64,000 nucleotides of DNA from Massospora cicadina (lineage: Eukaryota > Entomophthoromycota > Entomophthoromycetes > Entomophthorales > Entomophthoraceae). This document shows positions 1 to 12,149 of this stretch, piece after piece. Position numbers and translations under genes: made by a program. The notes under the pieces are model-generated. The model had not been told where the DNA came from. It saw nothing but the letters and a program-made list of their open reading frames with translations, and did no database searches. Within the stretch, counting starts at the first letter, position 1; each line of letters starts with the position of its first letter. Location of the stretch: positions 45,908 through 109,907 of the forward strand of contig JAKSZP010017375.1 in the NCBI GenBank assembly GCA_022478985.1, written 5' to 3'.

Positions 1-3000
1 TAATGTTGTAGGCGAACACTGCTTTAGAAAAGAGGCTACTCCAATCTGAGGACCAATCTGTAACCAACTTCCAGAGAATGTTCACCAGGGTTCCATTAAC
101 CCGTTCAACCATTCCATTGGACTCAGGGTGATATGGAGTTGTTGGAGCCTTGTGGATGACTATCAATTTGTTGAGCTTGGGAAGTATGTGAGAGGTAAAA
201 TTAGGGCCATTGTCAGTAAGGATGAACTGTGGACAGCCATGATGCTGAATGATGCATTCCATTACAAACTTAGTCACAGTAATGTTCCCAGATCCCGAAT
301 AGCTCGCGCCTTAACCCTCCTGGTCAAGTGGTCAATTGCCACCAGGATATACTTGGACCAGTTATCTCCCATTGGTAGAGGGCCAACGACATCAAGGGAA
401 ACTGTATGGCAAGCAAAGTGAGACTTCACTAACTGGTATGAGGTCTTCCGGTGGAATGGCTTTTCCACTTGGCAATGGTGACAGGAGGAGATAGTATCAA
501 GCACATAGAAGTTCATGCTTTCCCAGTAATACTGAGGCCGCAATAAAGCCAACATCTGCGCATACCACCATGCCCAACTGACCTATGTGAGCTCATGACA
601 ATGTTAAGCCATGATGAGGGTCGCAGAAAGTTTACTGTTGAATTGCCAATCCTCTTGTACAACCCACCATTCTTCTAGAAAGTATTGGCTAGCATTTCAT
701 TCAACGCCTTGATGACTTGTGGTGGCTCATCATCATACTTTTCGCTGAGCATCTTGTCGTACACAATATCGATCAGATCTACCTTAACTGCAATAGTTGG
801 TAGCCTTGGCAAGCAATCAGCATTCTGGTGTTTGTCTCATGGTTGGTGAAGGATCTCAAAGTTATACGCCTGTAGTTTTAGGGCCCATCAAGCTTGACGG
901 CCCTCAGGCTCCTTAAGGTTCTGCAACCAGTGTAACGATGCGTGATCCGTTACAACTTTAAACTTTACACCATGCAAATATACTTTGAATTGTTTGTAAG
1001 CATAAATCACTGCTAAGCACTCCTGCTCGGTCACAGTATAATTTCGTTCATGGCCATCCAGGCTTTGGCTTCAGTACGCCACTGGGTGCTCCTCCCCTTC
1101 ATCATCATTTTAGGACAGAACTGCCCCCACAGCAAAAAGAGATGCATCCATTTTTATAATAGTCTTCTTTTTGAAATTTGGTTAGTGTAACACTGGCACA
1201 TTGATCAACACTGTTCGAAGTGTATCAAATGAGAGTTGACTGTGTTCCATCCATTTAAACATGGCATCTTTTTTAATAACTTAAACAGCGTACTCCCAAT
1301 ACAGCTAAAGTTTGTTATGAAGCAGTGATAGTAGCCAACCTTCCCTAAAAACACTTGAATATCTCGCTTACTACTTGAAGTAATCATATTCTGAATGGCC
1401 TCCACCTTAGCTGGTTGGGGCCTTAGCCCTGTTGCATCAACTATAAACCTGAGGTACTCTAGCTGATCCTTAAAAAACTGGCATTTCCTGGGTTTTATTT
1501 TGATGTCGGCCCAGCCAACCGGCGGAATACCTCTTCCAAATGGGTAAGATGCTCAGAAACCCTGCGGGAAAAATGTTGATGTCGTCAAGGTATACAAGAA
1601 AGCAAGACAGCTTCAGATTGCCAAGGATAGTGTCCATTGCCCGTTATATGTAGCTGGGGCATTACACATCCCTTGTGGCATATGTGTCAGTTGAAAAAGC
1701 CCATTTGACGTGATAGTGGCGCATTTTTCTTGTTCCACCACAGGTAACTCAATCTGCCAATAGTTAGATATCAAATACAATTCAGAGAGGTAATGCGCTC
1801 CTCCCAACCGGTCCAAAGCATCACTAATTCATGGCAAGGGGTATGAATCTTTTTTTATAATATTGTTGAGCTTACGATATTCTGTTACTACCTGGTTGAT
1901 ATTATCCTTCTTTTTAACAATTGGGACAGGGGAAGCGCATGTGCTCTTTGATGGTTCAAGCATTTCTTGCTCAAGCAGTTTATTAATTTTCTGCTATTAC
2001 AACTTTACCACTGTTCTAGATCAGCGGATCAGCTGAGATCTTATGTGGGGATGATCCCTAGTGTCCACTCAATGGATCACTCCCCACACGTACCCTAAAT
2101 CATGATCATCAACAGCAAAGATCTCTTTGTATTTTTTAAATAAGGCTTCAACTTGATCTCTCTGATCTTCCATTAACTACATTAAACTCTCACGCGGTAC
2201 AACTGCCATTACACCAGGCTGTGTTTTGATGGGCAAACCAAATTCATCCAATGAACAAAACTCGTGAACCTGGAGGACTTATTTGACTTAATAAAATGTA
2301 GATACGCCACTATTTGGTGTCGGCGGATTTGCATTGGTTTATCCTGAATATTTGCTACCGAAACCTTGATCTCCCCATGTCCCAGAATATAATGTCTGGG
2401 GCCATGTGGGGCTCGAGCAGGATTGCTGATAAAACCCAATGACCTCCCCATATAGCCCAGCAAGAAATTCCACCTCTAAATAGGTGTTTATGATTATTTG
2501 GTGTCCAGAGGGAATAGAGATAGGGGCCCGCGGCTCTAAGTGGTATCCATTGTTATTCATATATCTGCTGGGAAAGGCTTGGGTCTTGCTCTAGTTGATG
2601 ATAGCGAACCAAAACCACTCCATCACTATATGCAAGGTTAATATAATCATGTGTACCAAATCCTTTGTCATTCCACTGGAAGTGAAGTAGTTTGGGATCC
2701 GCTGCCCCAGATTCTAAATTTCTCTGTGGTTAAGTCAACAACAGACCCAAAGTGGCGCATAAAAGCAGTTTTTATTAAAAAGTCATAGTTATTGTTTGGT
2801 AACACTAAGCTGGGGCTACAATGACAATTGTCCTAAACCGCAAAGGTAGTGCGCTGTACGCTCCTTCAGAGACTGTGCTTTCCGCACCTGCAGTCCCATA
2901 CACCACATGATGCTCCACGTCAATATTTAATGCCAGCTTTGCCACCAACTTTGTGGACACTTTGTTGATTGGGGCACCCAAATCAATTATTGCATTAACT

Positions 3001-3060
3001 CAGGGTTTTGCTATGACAGTGTCACAATAATTATACTCAGAATAAGATGCAATCTGATTG
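1..3060 (-). pseudogene. pol: Element A pol: protease, RT, RNase H, integrase (broken)
   Basis: The retropepsin active site lies at 2976-2984 and reads DLGAP, so Thr of DTG is Leu. The RT is visible from about 2000 to 1440: a block with LGGAHYL and YWQIELP at 1613-1816, then an intact YLDD catalytic box at 1581-1592 in another frame. RNase H follows at about 1120-850 (AVGAVLS and NYTVTEQE-type motifs). The integrase zinc finger shows CHHC near 470-490. All three core acidic residues are recognisable: Asp in SLDVVGPLP near 395, Asp in LTDNGPNF near 211, and Glu in SNGMVERVNG near 100. At least four frame breaks prevent a full polyprotein. No chromodomain can be assessed because the C-terminus is cut by the window edge. 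Confidence 0.85.
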
Positions 3061-3210
3061 TTTATAACATGGACCTTTAACGGTTCTCTTTTTCCTAGGA
3101 AGCACATAATACCCTCCCCAACTTTAGGGTATTCTTTAACAATAGCGTTCACAGGGAGGGCCGCGTTCACCCCTTTTAAGAGAAGCGCATCAGCGAATGG
3201 ATTGGGTTCA

Positions 3211-4448
3211 TCAGTAAAAATTTAGATAAAAACTTGACAGGCATAAGGTTTTGATTGCCCCTGGGGACCTGCTTCCACCATGACCATGAATTGTGCTCAT
3301 GTCAGCACATTCAACCCCCCCAACCAGCTGCTGATATAGAAAGTCGTCATCATACTGAGGAACTTCCATTGGATGTACTGGGATAGGTTCAGGTGGGACG
3401 TTTTGATTTAGAAAAGCGGAAGTAGAGAGTCCCATCTCTACCCCGATCTGACTTTCCTGATTGTACTGTTCCTGCGGTGAGTAATGAACCTGACAATTAA
3501 GACAACTTCTGGCCAAGTGCCCAGAGCGACCACATGGAAAACAATTGACCCTGTAAGATCTGCGTCCATGATTATTGAAAATGAGCACTCCAAAAGTTAG
3601 GCTGGGGTTGAGCGGCGTAAACAGAATCTTTCTGATAGTTTAGCTGCTAAAGGCAGCTTGATTGGAAATGAGGCGTGTAGTGATAATAAGGCTGGGGGTC
3701 ACTAACTGGACGCTGAACTGGGAGAGATAGCTCCCCCAAATAAGAAAGTCCAGCAGCGGAGGGGATAGGATTTTGCTCTATATTGGCCAGGGGGAAGGTA
3801 GCGGATAAATGGCATAAGATTTGAACGAGTTTGTGCAAAGTTATACCAACTTTTAAATTTGGAGTCATGGTTTTAAGAAAAGCTCACGGTATGGTTTCAA
3901 AGCAGTGGGCAACACTATGCATACATCAGATTCAGTTAAAGTCCCTGACCCGATTAACACATGAGCTTCCACCTTAAAGCGATAAGCAAACGCAGTGAGG
4001 TTCTCATTATGCTGAAACTCAATGGTTAAGAACTCAACCTATTGCTGCGCCATCTTCAGAGTTCCTCCAAATAACCACAACACAGTATCTTTCACTTTCT
4101 GATAGGTAACGAAACTAGTGGGAAGATAGAAAGTAACTGGATCAGCGCTTTTAACATCCAAGGTGTTATTAATAATTTTGCTTTATGCTTATTTGAAGCT
4201 CCTTCTACGCAGACTCAAATCTCTCAAAAAATCCATAGATATTCCCATTGCGATCAAAAGGAGGCAGCTTATTAATACAAACCTCCTGCAGAAACTCTTT
4301 CTTTCACTGGAGCACAGCGTCCAAGACGAGCTTGAGTTCTGCAAATTCAACGTTTACAGCGTCTCAGAAAGACTATTTGCCATTCCAAGCCTGAGATGAA
4401 ATGGCCAGTGACCGAGGAATGTTATTGGTTTTGTGATTGATTATTGGA
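3211..4448 (-). pseudogene. gag: Element A gag with intact CCHC zinc knuckle
   Basis: Gag packages the RNA. A CX2CX4HX4C knuckle is complete at 3502-3543 (CFPCGRSGHLARSC). Upstream (4330-3650) is a capsid-like region containing LPPFDRNGNIYGFFERFE, a motif that recurs in the gags of C, D and H. Several stops and frame changes split it. The stretch 3647-3868 is open and Pro/Tyr-rich, the usual linker before a knuckle. No secure ATG: the frame through the primer-binding site stops after eight codons. Confidence 0.8.
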
Positions 4449-4466
4449 CCCCTGTAGTGAGCACCA
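4449..4466 (-). promoter_or_regulatory. tRNA primer-binding site of element A
   Basis: Minus-strand TGGTGCTCACTACAGGGG, one base after the LTR end. It is complementary to a tRNA 3' end finishing ...AGTGAGCACCA, so the acceptor stem should begin GCTCACT. I cannot name the tRNA. The identical 18-mer occurs in elements B, C, D, E and H. Confidence 0.85.
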
Positions 4467-4963
4467 CTATTATAAAATTGGCGGAATCGTTATGATATGC
4501 CATAAGGGTTTTTGCACAGGGTTCAGCCCACTGAGCAACAGGACCAATGATATGATGATTGTTGTCCACAAAACAACAAAATAAACTATTTAATAAATAT
4601 GGAGAACTTGCTCCCGCATACTCTTTTATTTATTATACTAAATACAGCGGATCTTCGCTGTTCTGCTAACTCTAAACTATTAACAACCAACCCCTCTTAG
4701 TATCTCATCTCGCCTATATTGTAGCGACTTTGGATGATATCACTTCCATGGCTTAGTAATTTAATTCACAATATCTCATTAATTATGCCAACTTTTCATT
4801 TGTTAATTTCATAATCACTTAGTTTGGAGCGATTTCCCAACAACCCAATATCGCCTCATCTCAAGGCGCACAAATGATCAAAACTCATATCAACTTGGTG
4901 GATTCCATCCATTCCACCATATTGACTTAGGGATTATCATCCAGTCATATCAGAATTGCGACA
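4467..4963 (-). repeat. 5' LTR of element A (497 bp)
   Basis: On the minus strand it starts TGTCGCAATTCTGATATGAC and ends ...TTATAATA one base before the primer-binding site; the expected terminal CA has decayed. It shares ATATGACTG near its start, and the block TTGCTCAGTGGGCT with CCTGTGCAAA (4512-4539), with the LTRs of C, D and H. An A/T-rich TATA/poly(A)-like stretch lies at about 4570-4650. Confidence 0.85.
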
Positions 4964-7900
4964 ATTGGAATGTATGCAGGGGGTTCATAGCTCATTATCA
5001 GCCTGCCCTTCTTTAGTCACCGTTTTAGCTAAATTGGTCATAGCCTCAGATTAAAGTTGGATAATGTGCTGAGCTAATCTGCACATGACTTTCTTGGGTT
5101 CCTCAACTCTAGAGGAGAACACATCTTAAAATAATAGAGCATGTATTCCTGGTTCCCTCTCATATAAGACATGGAATGGGATAATTTTCAAGAGCCTATG
5201 ATACTGATATGGTAAGCTTAAGGGCACTGGGTAAGAATTGATCCCAGTGAAGTGGATCATAAGAGGCCATTTTTCATAGAATAGAGGCCAAGGTTCCATT
5301 TGCTCTCTCCACTGTTTCATTGATAGATATATTATATGGAGCCAAGAAAAGTTGTTGGGCTCCCATGGTAGTGCCCAGGATTTTACTACTCTAGAGGTGA
5401 AGTTCTTACCATTGTCGCTGAGTAGTACTTGGGGACAGACATGTCAAGAGAAAATATTCTGATGTAACAAGGTGGCTGTGGCCTTGGCCATATGGGCAGG
5501 GTGAGCTATGGTTTCCACCCACTTGGTGAAATGGTCAATAGCTATCAGAATAAATCGGTTGCCACTAGTAGTCTGAGGAGAAGACCTACTACATCCAGAC
5601 TATTGGTGTGGAAAGGTTGTTGAGGGGTGGTTAATTGATACTGATATCTAGTCTTGAAAACGGATTTCTTCTTGCAAGTAAGGCAGGCTTCCAAGACATT
5701 AATGATAGATCATCATTCCATCCCATTAAAACCGATGCTTAATCCATTTATAATTTTCTTGGCCCCTCCATGACCTGGAGTGGAGTGGCTTCTAGGATAG
5801 CAGGTACACGTTAAGAGGGCTGAAGGTAAGGCAGCCATTTTGTCCCCACCTGCTTATACTTTTTCAGTTCTCACTTTGGTGTTACTGGATTGTCAGGATA
5901 ACATTTTCTGTATAGGATCATCCTCATCTTCCCAGTCTTTAGGTGTCACTAAGAGATCATGTAGCCTCTCCGCCTCACTATTATCCAAGTGAAGGACTGG
6001 TAGCCGAGTCAACCCATCAACAAGCATGAGACAGGTTCCAGCACAGTGTTCGATTTTCATGTCATAAGGCTGGAGCTTTTCTGCCCAACGAGCTAACTGG
6101 CCAGTAGGATCTTTCATGTTCTGTAACCATTTTGGGATGCGTGGTCATTAATCATAGTGAAGGTAGTGCCATATAGGAAAGGGTGGTAGGTCTTTACAGT
6201 TAACAGAACAGCAATGCACTCCTTCTCCGTTACACTGTAATTACGTTCAGCCTATGACAGCATCTTACTAAAATAGGATACAGGATGATATACACCGTTT
6301 TCATCCAATTGGGCTAATATGGCCCCAACGGCATAGTATGAAGCTTTAGTGAATAATATGAAGGGTTTATTATAATCTGGGTGCCGTAGGATAGGGCGTT
6401 GTTGCAGCAGTTGCTTCAGAGTCTCAAAAGCAGCCTTCTATTCTGCACCCCAAGGAAAAGGAGTGTTCTTGGTCAATAGGCGGACAAGAGGCTCGCTGAG
6501 ATGGTCAAACTAGGGATGAACTGATGGTAATATCCCACCATTTCTAGAAATACCTGAATAACCCAAAAAATTTTCTAGGGAAAGGCAATTTTTAGATTTT
6601 TTAACCTTATCTTGGATTAATTAAATCCCTTTTAAGAAATGGAATGACCGGGAAACCCAATTTCTTTTGAAATAAAGTACACTTTGAGGGCTTTGACTTG
6701 ATATTGGACTTACATAGTTGTTTAAACACCTCCTTCAGGTGATTAAGATATTCGTTAAAAGTTTTTGAAAATAATGTGATGTCATTAAGGTAAACGATGA
6801 CGCAACTTAATTCTAAGTCCTGCATGTTATGGTCCATTGCGCGCTAGAAAGTCGCAGGTGCGTTGCACAACCTTTGAGGTAATTGGGTTGGTTGGAAAAG
6901 ACTCTTACTACAAATGAGAGCACATTTCTCCTGTTCTTCAGGGGAGAGGTCCATTTTGCCATAGCCACTAGCTAAGTCCATGGCAGAAAAGAGGTTAAAG
7001 CCAGAGAGTTGGGCAAGGTGTCGTCAATGCTAGGGAGAGGATAGCTATCCTTTTTCATGAGGTTATTTAACTTGCGGTAGTCCATAACTATTTAATGACC
7101 TCCGTTTTCTTTTTTATAAGCAAGAGGGTGGAAGACCAAGGGCTTTGTAAAGAAACTATAACCCCGCGTCTAGTAACTGCTGAAGCTCTGTCCTCATTAG
7201 CTATTCTTTCACCTTTTCTTTTCAGTAAGGTTTTGACCTAATAGGATGAGCATCACCCACATCAATGGAGTGACACAAGCCCTTCTTATGGCCATAGTCA
7301 TTATCTTATTTAGAGAATATATCGCTATAGTCATCGATGAGGGTGCGAATTTTTCCAGCTCATCTGGGGTCAGATCATCCGAGATATGGACGTTGGGTAA
7401 GGTACATACCGGGGTATCCGTTGGCAGGCCCATATCCGTCATGAACCAATGAAGTAAATTTGTTCAATGTCCTCTACAAGGACTAACAAGCCTATGCCAA
7501 TCTCCTAGTGCTTTTTTACAACTATGTTCTTTCGAGTGAGGTTCCCTAACAGCAAATTAATAGGCCTCTGGTAAACTGGGTCTAATATCCCAGGCAATAC
7601 CCGAGGCTTTAAGGGGCTAATATCCTCAAGACTTACGAGGTGCAACAAACAGTGCTGTTGGGATTTGGAGCGTAATTTTTGTGTTAACCACTCATTGTGT
7701 ACCAGACTTAATCAAGACCTCATATGCAGCATAGAAAGGGATTCCGTCCCTAGCATCACTGAATCAGGCAATTCCTTTGTGTTGCGCCCAGAAGTGATAA
7801 AATACAAAGGTATAGCTGAGAGGGGTATTCAACCAGGCATGAGTATTTGTGCTTGCTGGATTATTTATTGGATATGACTAATGGGACTTCATAGTTGAGC

Positions 7901-8300
7901 AAATAGAGGTAATCTTGCTTCAGTTTGATTTTTCCCTCATACTCAATCATAAGCTGAGTACGATAAGCATATAATACACGTTGTTATCTAAAGCCACAGC
8001 AGGGGCTGATAAAATAATCTTCCTAACTTGAATGGATGGAGAATATGCCCTGATAGCATGGGTAGTATTAGGGCCAGCGGTTCCAAATTCTTGCGTGTAC
8101 TCCAAGTCAGGCGCTAGCTTTATATTCTTGATGAGCTTTGTGGATATCACGTTAACTGGGGAGCCAGTGTACAGGATAGCCAGTGACGACCTTTTGGTTG
8201 ACCACTTCAACCTTAGTAAGCATTCCTCCAAAGTTAGGTGACAAAGATAAGACCTCTTTGAGACGAAAGGTGGAGTTTAGCTTTATACCAGACTCATGAT
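4964..8300 (-). pseudogene. pol: Element B pol: protease, RT, RNase H, integrase (broken)
   Basis: Retropepsin at 7947-8231 reads LYTGSPVNVIST: the catalytic Asp of DTG is Tyr. The RT lies at about 7200-6600; its catalytic box reads YLND in IVYLNDITLFSKTF, so one of the two metal-binding Asp residues is Asn. RNase H runs from about 6340 to 5893, ending in a frame with LARWAEKLQPYDMKIEH and VDGLTRLP. Integrase follows at about 5780-4964, with Asp in SLDVVG near 5595, Asp in LLSDNGKNF near 5415 and Glu in NETVERANG near 5310. Many frameshifts and stops separate these blocks. The integrase tail is cut by the insertion of A. Confidence 0.85.
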
Positions 8301-8357
8301 ATTTATTTATGATGGATTTTATGAGATGAACCCTTTGAAGAGGGTGTATCAAGACAG

Positions 8358-9468
8358 CTAAGATTTGGTCACCATCGCTGGCAGTGTCAATAACTTTTGG
8401 ACACCCCAAAATTGGCTGAGGTACGTTTCTTCAGATATGGTGGTCTCATCTACTCCTCCAGCATTCAAATGATCAGAAACTTCTACTTCCTCGTGGGCAC
8501 CCAATATATAGTAACTAACGTCATCGTAACTCTCATCAGATTCTTCCCCAAGGATTGTCTCAACAACGGGAAAGGCCGTGATGGAGGTAGGGGAGATGGC
8601 CACAGAAGATTGGGTAACCTTAGGATGCACATTTAACAGCTTATCTGGAGGAGAAGGCACAGCAGCCTTGGTGCGCTTGTGTGGAAATATGGCATTTACT
8701 ACCTTAAAGGTTTCTGATTCATAAGAAGGAGTGATAACCTTTGTAAGTTTACTGAGGAAGCAGGTTTCGCAGGGAGGATAGGCACAGGTGGCTTACTCCC
8801 AGATTTTCAACAGGCGGTAGCTCCTCAATGTTGATAGCTGAAGGTTTCACCTCAGCTTCTTTGGGGGTTGTATATGAATGGAAATCGGCAACATTTACTA
8901 AAGCCTCCTTTAGATCACGGATACTTTTGAAATAGCTTTTCACTGAGATGATATGCCTGGCTAAAAAGGGCTGTGAAGATAACCCAGCCAACAGGGTGGC
9001 AATAGCATTATCAAGGATGAGCATGTTAGAGGTTGATAACCTTTGCGCAGCGAAGTAAAATTGTTCAGCAAAGGTAATGAGTGGTTCGCCCTCATACATG
9101 CTAAGGTGCATAAAGGCCTGTTTTTCCCTGTGTAGACATTGCTTTGATCTGAATTCACCCAAAAGAGCATTCTCCACTTCTGCACAAGTGAGTAAAGGGT
9201 CCAGGTAAGGAGCTATTATCTCTTGAATTAGGCGGCTTAAGAATGGAAAGATGTATTAAAATTTTTGCTTATCAGTTGTGCCATGCATGGCAGCTCCATA
9301 AGCATACAAAAAGGTAATAATATTTCCTTCGCCAGGGGTGAACTTTTCCTTAAGGGGGAGGTTGTAAGGGCGCTTCTCAAGCTCCTTAAGGCGGGATAAA
9401 ACGCTTGTTAATTGCTTTTCAAGAACAACTGTTTTTGGTGTAAAGGTGTCCCCTGTAGTGAGCACCAT
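8358..9468 (-). pseudogene. gag: Element B gag starting inside the primer-binding site
   Basis: An ATG at 9468-9466 opens a frame whose first codons are the primer-binding site itself, giving MVLTTG, and stays open for 70 codons to 9256. The frame has a Leu/Lys-rich helical stretch (VLEKQLTSVLSRLKELEKR). A second open block, 8749-9177 (142 codons), contains KQAFMHLSMYEGEPL and the helices after it, typical of a gypsy capsid. A third, 8358-8660, is acidic (EESDESYDD) and probably the gag-protease linker. No CCHC knuckle is visible. The blocks are in different frames, so the gene is dead. Confidence 0.75.
9450..9467 (-). promoter_or_regulatory. tRNA primer-binding site of element B, overlapping the gag start
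   Basis: TGGTGCTCACTACAGGGG on the minus strand, three bases (AAA) after the LTR end. The A just before it completes an ATG, so the primer site is also codons 1-6 of gag. Confidence 0.8.
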
Positions 9469-9470
9469 TT

Positions 9471-9960
9471 TGTAGGAATCCAGCCTGTTAGTGCTTGCTG
9501 GTGATTACGCCACTGGATTCCACAAAGTTTTAATAAAATTTTTAGTAAATGAGCACTACTAAAAAACTTGGGTTTTATGTGTTTTAACTAGTAACAAGAG
9601 TAGATAAAAAACGAAGCCCTCAATATCTGAACAATCCATATTTAAACACTATTGACTGTTGGAGGGAATTTATAAGTAAGTTTGGTATGGCTTATTACCG
9701 TCTGAATTAGGAAATATGATAAAGTTAGCCTATTGAAACTCAGAACACTCAATTCCTGGGCTGTATGACAGATGGGATTTTAATGGCTGGCATTAAGTAC
9801 CTGTGTGGTAATGCTTTAATTACCTTCAGCTAATCCTCATTATCAGAAATTATTTTACCTTGGGGGACCCCTGCCACGCCTATAAAAAGGGCTGGTCCCC
9901 GCATTAGTGTATGTAGGGACCTGGTGGTGGCTGGGGGAGTTCCATTCAATGGATGCCCCA
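9471..9960 (-). repeat. 5' LTR of element B (outer boundary approximate)
   Basis: Minus-strand LTR end is ...GGATTCCTACA at 9471. The other edge should begin TG on the minus strand somewhere near 9.9-10.1 kb, but without the 3' LTR it cannot be fixed. The stretch contains A/T-rich TATA-like sequence near 9640-9660. A plus-strand CCTATAAAAAGGG at about 9879-9891 resembles a core promoter but is unproven. Confidence 0.55.
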
Positions 9961-11300
9961 GGGTCCACAGCATGGTCAGAAAAATCCAACTGCTCAACTT
10001 ATTGGTCATTGCCTTATAATTTATTGAAGTTGTGTTACCCCAATTTGCGGAGTTCTACCAAGAATCAACCAAGGTCATTTGGTCAATGATATCATTAATA
10101 TTATCAAATTCATACTTATAATCATTGGAAAATTGTAAATGACCACCATTTCACCTTTTTGGCTGCTTTTGACCCAAGACATAATTTATTTATAGCTGAA
10201 AGGGCAAATGTCTGACACCACCTAAAAGTGTTACAGTTATGTTATCTCAGTCCAGACTTCAATGTTGAATCTTGATCTACTCCTACTATGAACTTAGACT
10301 GTGCCATCACCTCCTACATTCTTGAGTCTACTTCCACCCTCACACGTGAAGGTTCTCTCAAGACTTTATATCTTTACTTAGTAGATTAAGCCTTGCTATA
10401 TTAAGATTAAGACAACCTTTATTCTGCAAAATGTGAGCTTTACAAGACTGCCTTTATAAATGGTTCAGGCCACTAATTTTAAGTCTGGTGGCCTGACATA
10501 ACTGCTACTATCTTCCAGGCCCTTTCCAAGCTGAATCAAAAATTCCAATGAAATTAATATGAATAAGAGATGTCTTCAAATATATTTTAATGGTTTCTAC
10601 CAATTCAAATCCTTTTCATTAAACTCCGCTCAGAGATAAAGGGCGGTTTACCAGTGGCAATTTAATTTAGCCCAAACTTATATGGCTATTTAAGAAACTA
10701 TGGACAATTTTTGTAATGGACTAGCCAAAACATTAAAGAATTAATAAGAAAGGCGAATTGACAGTTATTATGAACGCGTAATACGCTTCAGCAAACAGTA
10801 GCTACAATTAATTACTGACTATGTGTATGATGCTGAAGACAGAATTGCTGATGAGTATGATATTAAATGATAGAACTGAAGTATCCCTCAAAGAACTACC
10901 ATAATTTATAACGCCATAGCTTAGATTGGGGATACTTCTATAAAATTTTAGTACACCTCCTGAAGATGTGTTATCAAAATTATCCATGACAGATAAGATC
11001 TGAAATAAGGTTGTCACACTTGGTCTCATTACAGCTTAAGAGATAGCTATCTGCAAAGCTCAATAAAAGCCTAACAAACTATGTAGATTAGTTGAGCAAA
11101 AACCTCCACAAATGAATAATACAACCCACGAAAGTAATATTATCTATACAGGTGAACCAGAAGTAAATGCATGGGTTTGCCAAAGATGCTACAATATGCC
11201 TAACTGCATGGAAGAGCACAATTCCGCAAAAGAGCCAGAAGATGAGCATGTGGGATTACCAGAATTATACTGTGATATCAATGAACTAAAACTCCCCCAC
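9961..11300. other. Unassigned sequence between element B and the tandem repeat
   Basis: A/T-rich, with no recognised gene. A short plus-strand frame at 11112-11318 (68 codons) contains WVCQRCYNMPNC, a Cys-rich patch, and leads into the tandem repeat frame. A plus-strand helical fragment near 10690-10860 (AQTYMAI.ETMDNFCNGLAKTLKN) could be gag debris. Neither can be assigned to a family. Confidence 0.4.
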
Positions 11301-11317
11301 AATTGTCTTATTTCCTA

Positions 11318-11555
11318 AGAAGTAAGGCTTCTCACTGTTCCAATTATGAAATAGCCATTCCAACAGCCTCCGCGCCCTTTTCAATTCTTTGCAATGAGGA
11401 TATTCACTGGTCTGCCAATGAAGCAGCAAACCAGAAGCCTCCACGCCTCTTTTACTTCCTTGTGAAAGTCATCTGTTCTTCTGAAAATAAAATCAGAACA
11501 GCTAAACCAGAAACCTCAATAGCCATATCATTTCCCTGCACCAATACTTACCACT
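11318..11555 (+). repeat. Degenerate ~75-bp tandem repeat, left part
   Basis: Units start near 11358, 11431 and 11506, each beginning CCA(A/G)(C/A)A(G/A)(C/A)CT and carrying TTC(A/C)..TTCC.TG further on. The spacing of 71-75 bp equals about 25 codons, and the plus frame 11303-11590 stays open through the units as a roughly 25-residue repeat. Element C is inserted in the third unit; the array resumes at 17652. Confidence 0.6.
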
Positions 11556-12069
11556 TGTTGAGATTTCAATATGACTGGGCGATAAGCTAGTGTTCTGGTG
11601 AATTTTTAATTGGATGCGAAGCGAGCTCCTAGGGCGAGTAACAGGTTAGAGCAATGCAAGGGGAATTGATTGAATCAATTAGGTTTCAAAAATTCCGTTA
11701 AAGCCTCGATGGTCAAAAAAATTCTACATTGATAGTGAATTGAGAATAACTAAGAAAAATGTGTCAAATCCATTGAGGAATACTGAGGGTTAAAGGTTGA
11801 GTGAGAGAGAGAAGAAGAAGAGGCTTTTTAGTTGAAGAAAAGAAGAAGTGAGTAGGAATAAGGAGGAAAAATATGAAGAAAGGTCTGCGGTTAGATTATA
11901 TTAAAATAAATATTAGCGACTTTGGGGCGATTGCCTCATATTTTTTTATATAAGGTATACATTTAATTGAGGCCCAATGATCTCCATATTGTTTGGCCGT
12001 TGCTCAGTGGTCTAAAACCCTGCGCAATTCATTCAGCAAAAATAAGCCATATCTTCCAAAAAGTTAACA
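11556..12069 (+). repeat. 5' LTR of element C (514 bp)
   Basis: Matches 17140-17651 along its whole length. It holds the ATATGACTG motif near the start, a TATA/AATAAA-like stretch (ATTATATTAAAATAAATATT) near 11894-11914, and the conserved block TTGCTCAGTGG...CCCTGCGCAA at 12000-12027 before the primer site. Confidence 0.92.
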
Positions 12070-12070
12070 G

Positions 12071-12088
12071 TGGTGCTCACTACAGGGG
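12071..12088 (+). promoter_or_regulatory. tRNA primer-binding site of element C
   Basis: TGGTGCTCACTACAGGGG, one base after the LTR end. Same 18-mer as in A, B, D, E and H. Confidence 0.88.
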
Positions 12089-12149
12089 GCCATTAATCAA
12101 CTAATTACAACTTCATCAAATGGTACTTATGGTGTAACCAGCTCGCTTT

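Larger units (their letters stand above)
1..4963 (-). mobile_element. Element A: Ty3/gypsy LTR retrotransposon, 3' end beyond the left edge
   Basis: Read on the minus strand it shows a 5' LTR, primer-binding site, gag with a zinc knuckle, retropepsin, reverse transcriptase, RNase H and integrase in that order. The integrase core is still running at base 1, so the 3' LTR lies outside the window. Stops and frameshifts occur throughout, so it is dead. Bases 4964 onward belong to element B (its integrase C-terminus), so A is nested in B. The flank next to the 5' LTR is ATTGG, a candidate target duplication whose partner cannot be seen here. The gag and LTR are closest to those of element H by eye. 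Confidence 0.9.
4964..9990 (-). mobile_element. Element B: Ty3/gypsy retrotransposon interrupted by A
   Basis: Minus-strand order is 5' LTR, primer-binding site (9450-9467), gag, retropepsin, RT, RNase H and integrase. Its integrase C-terminus meets element A at 4964, so its 3' end lies left of the window. Protein motifs place it nearer to element G (about 36-64 kb) than to A, C, D and H: the gags of B and G share a KQAFMH block, and no CCHC knuckle is visible in B. The outer LTR edge is unresolved because the partner LTR is outside. Confidence 0.85.
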
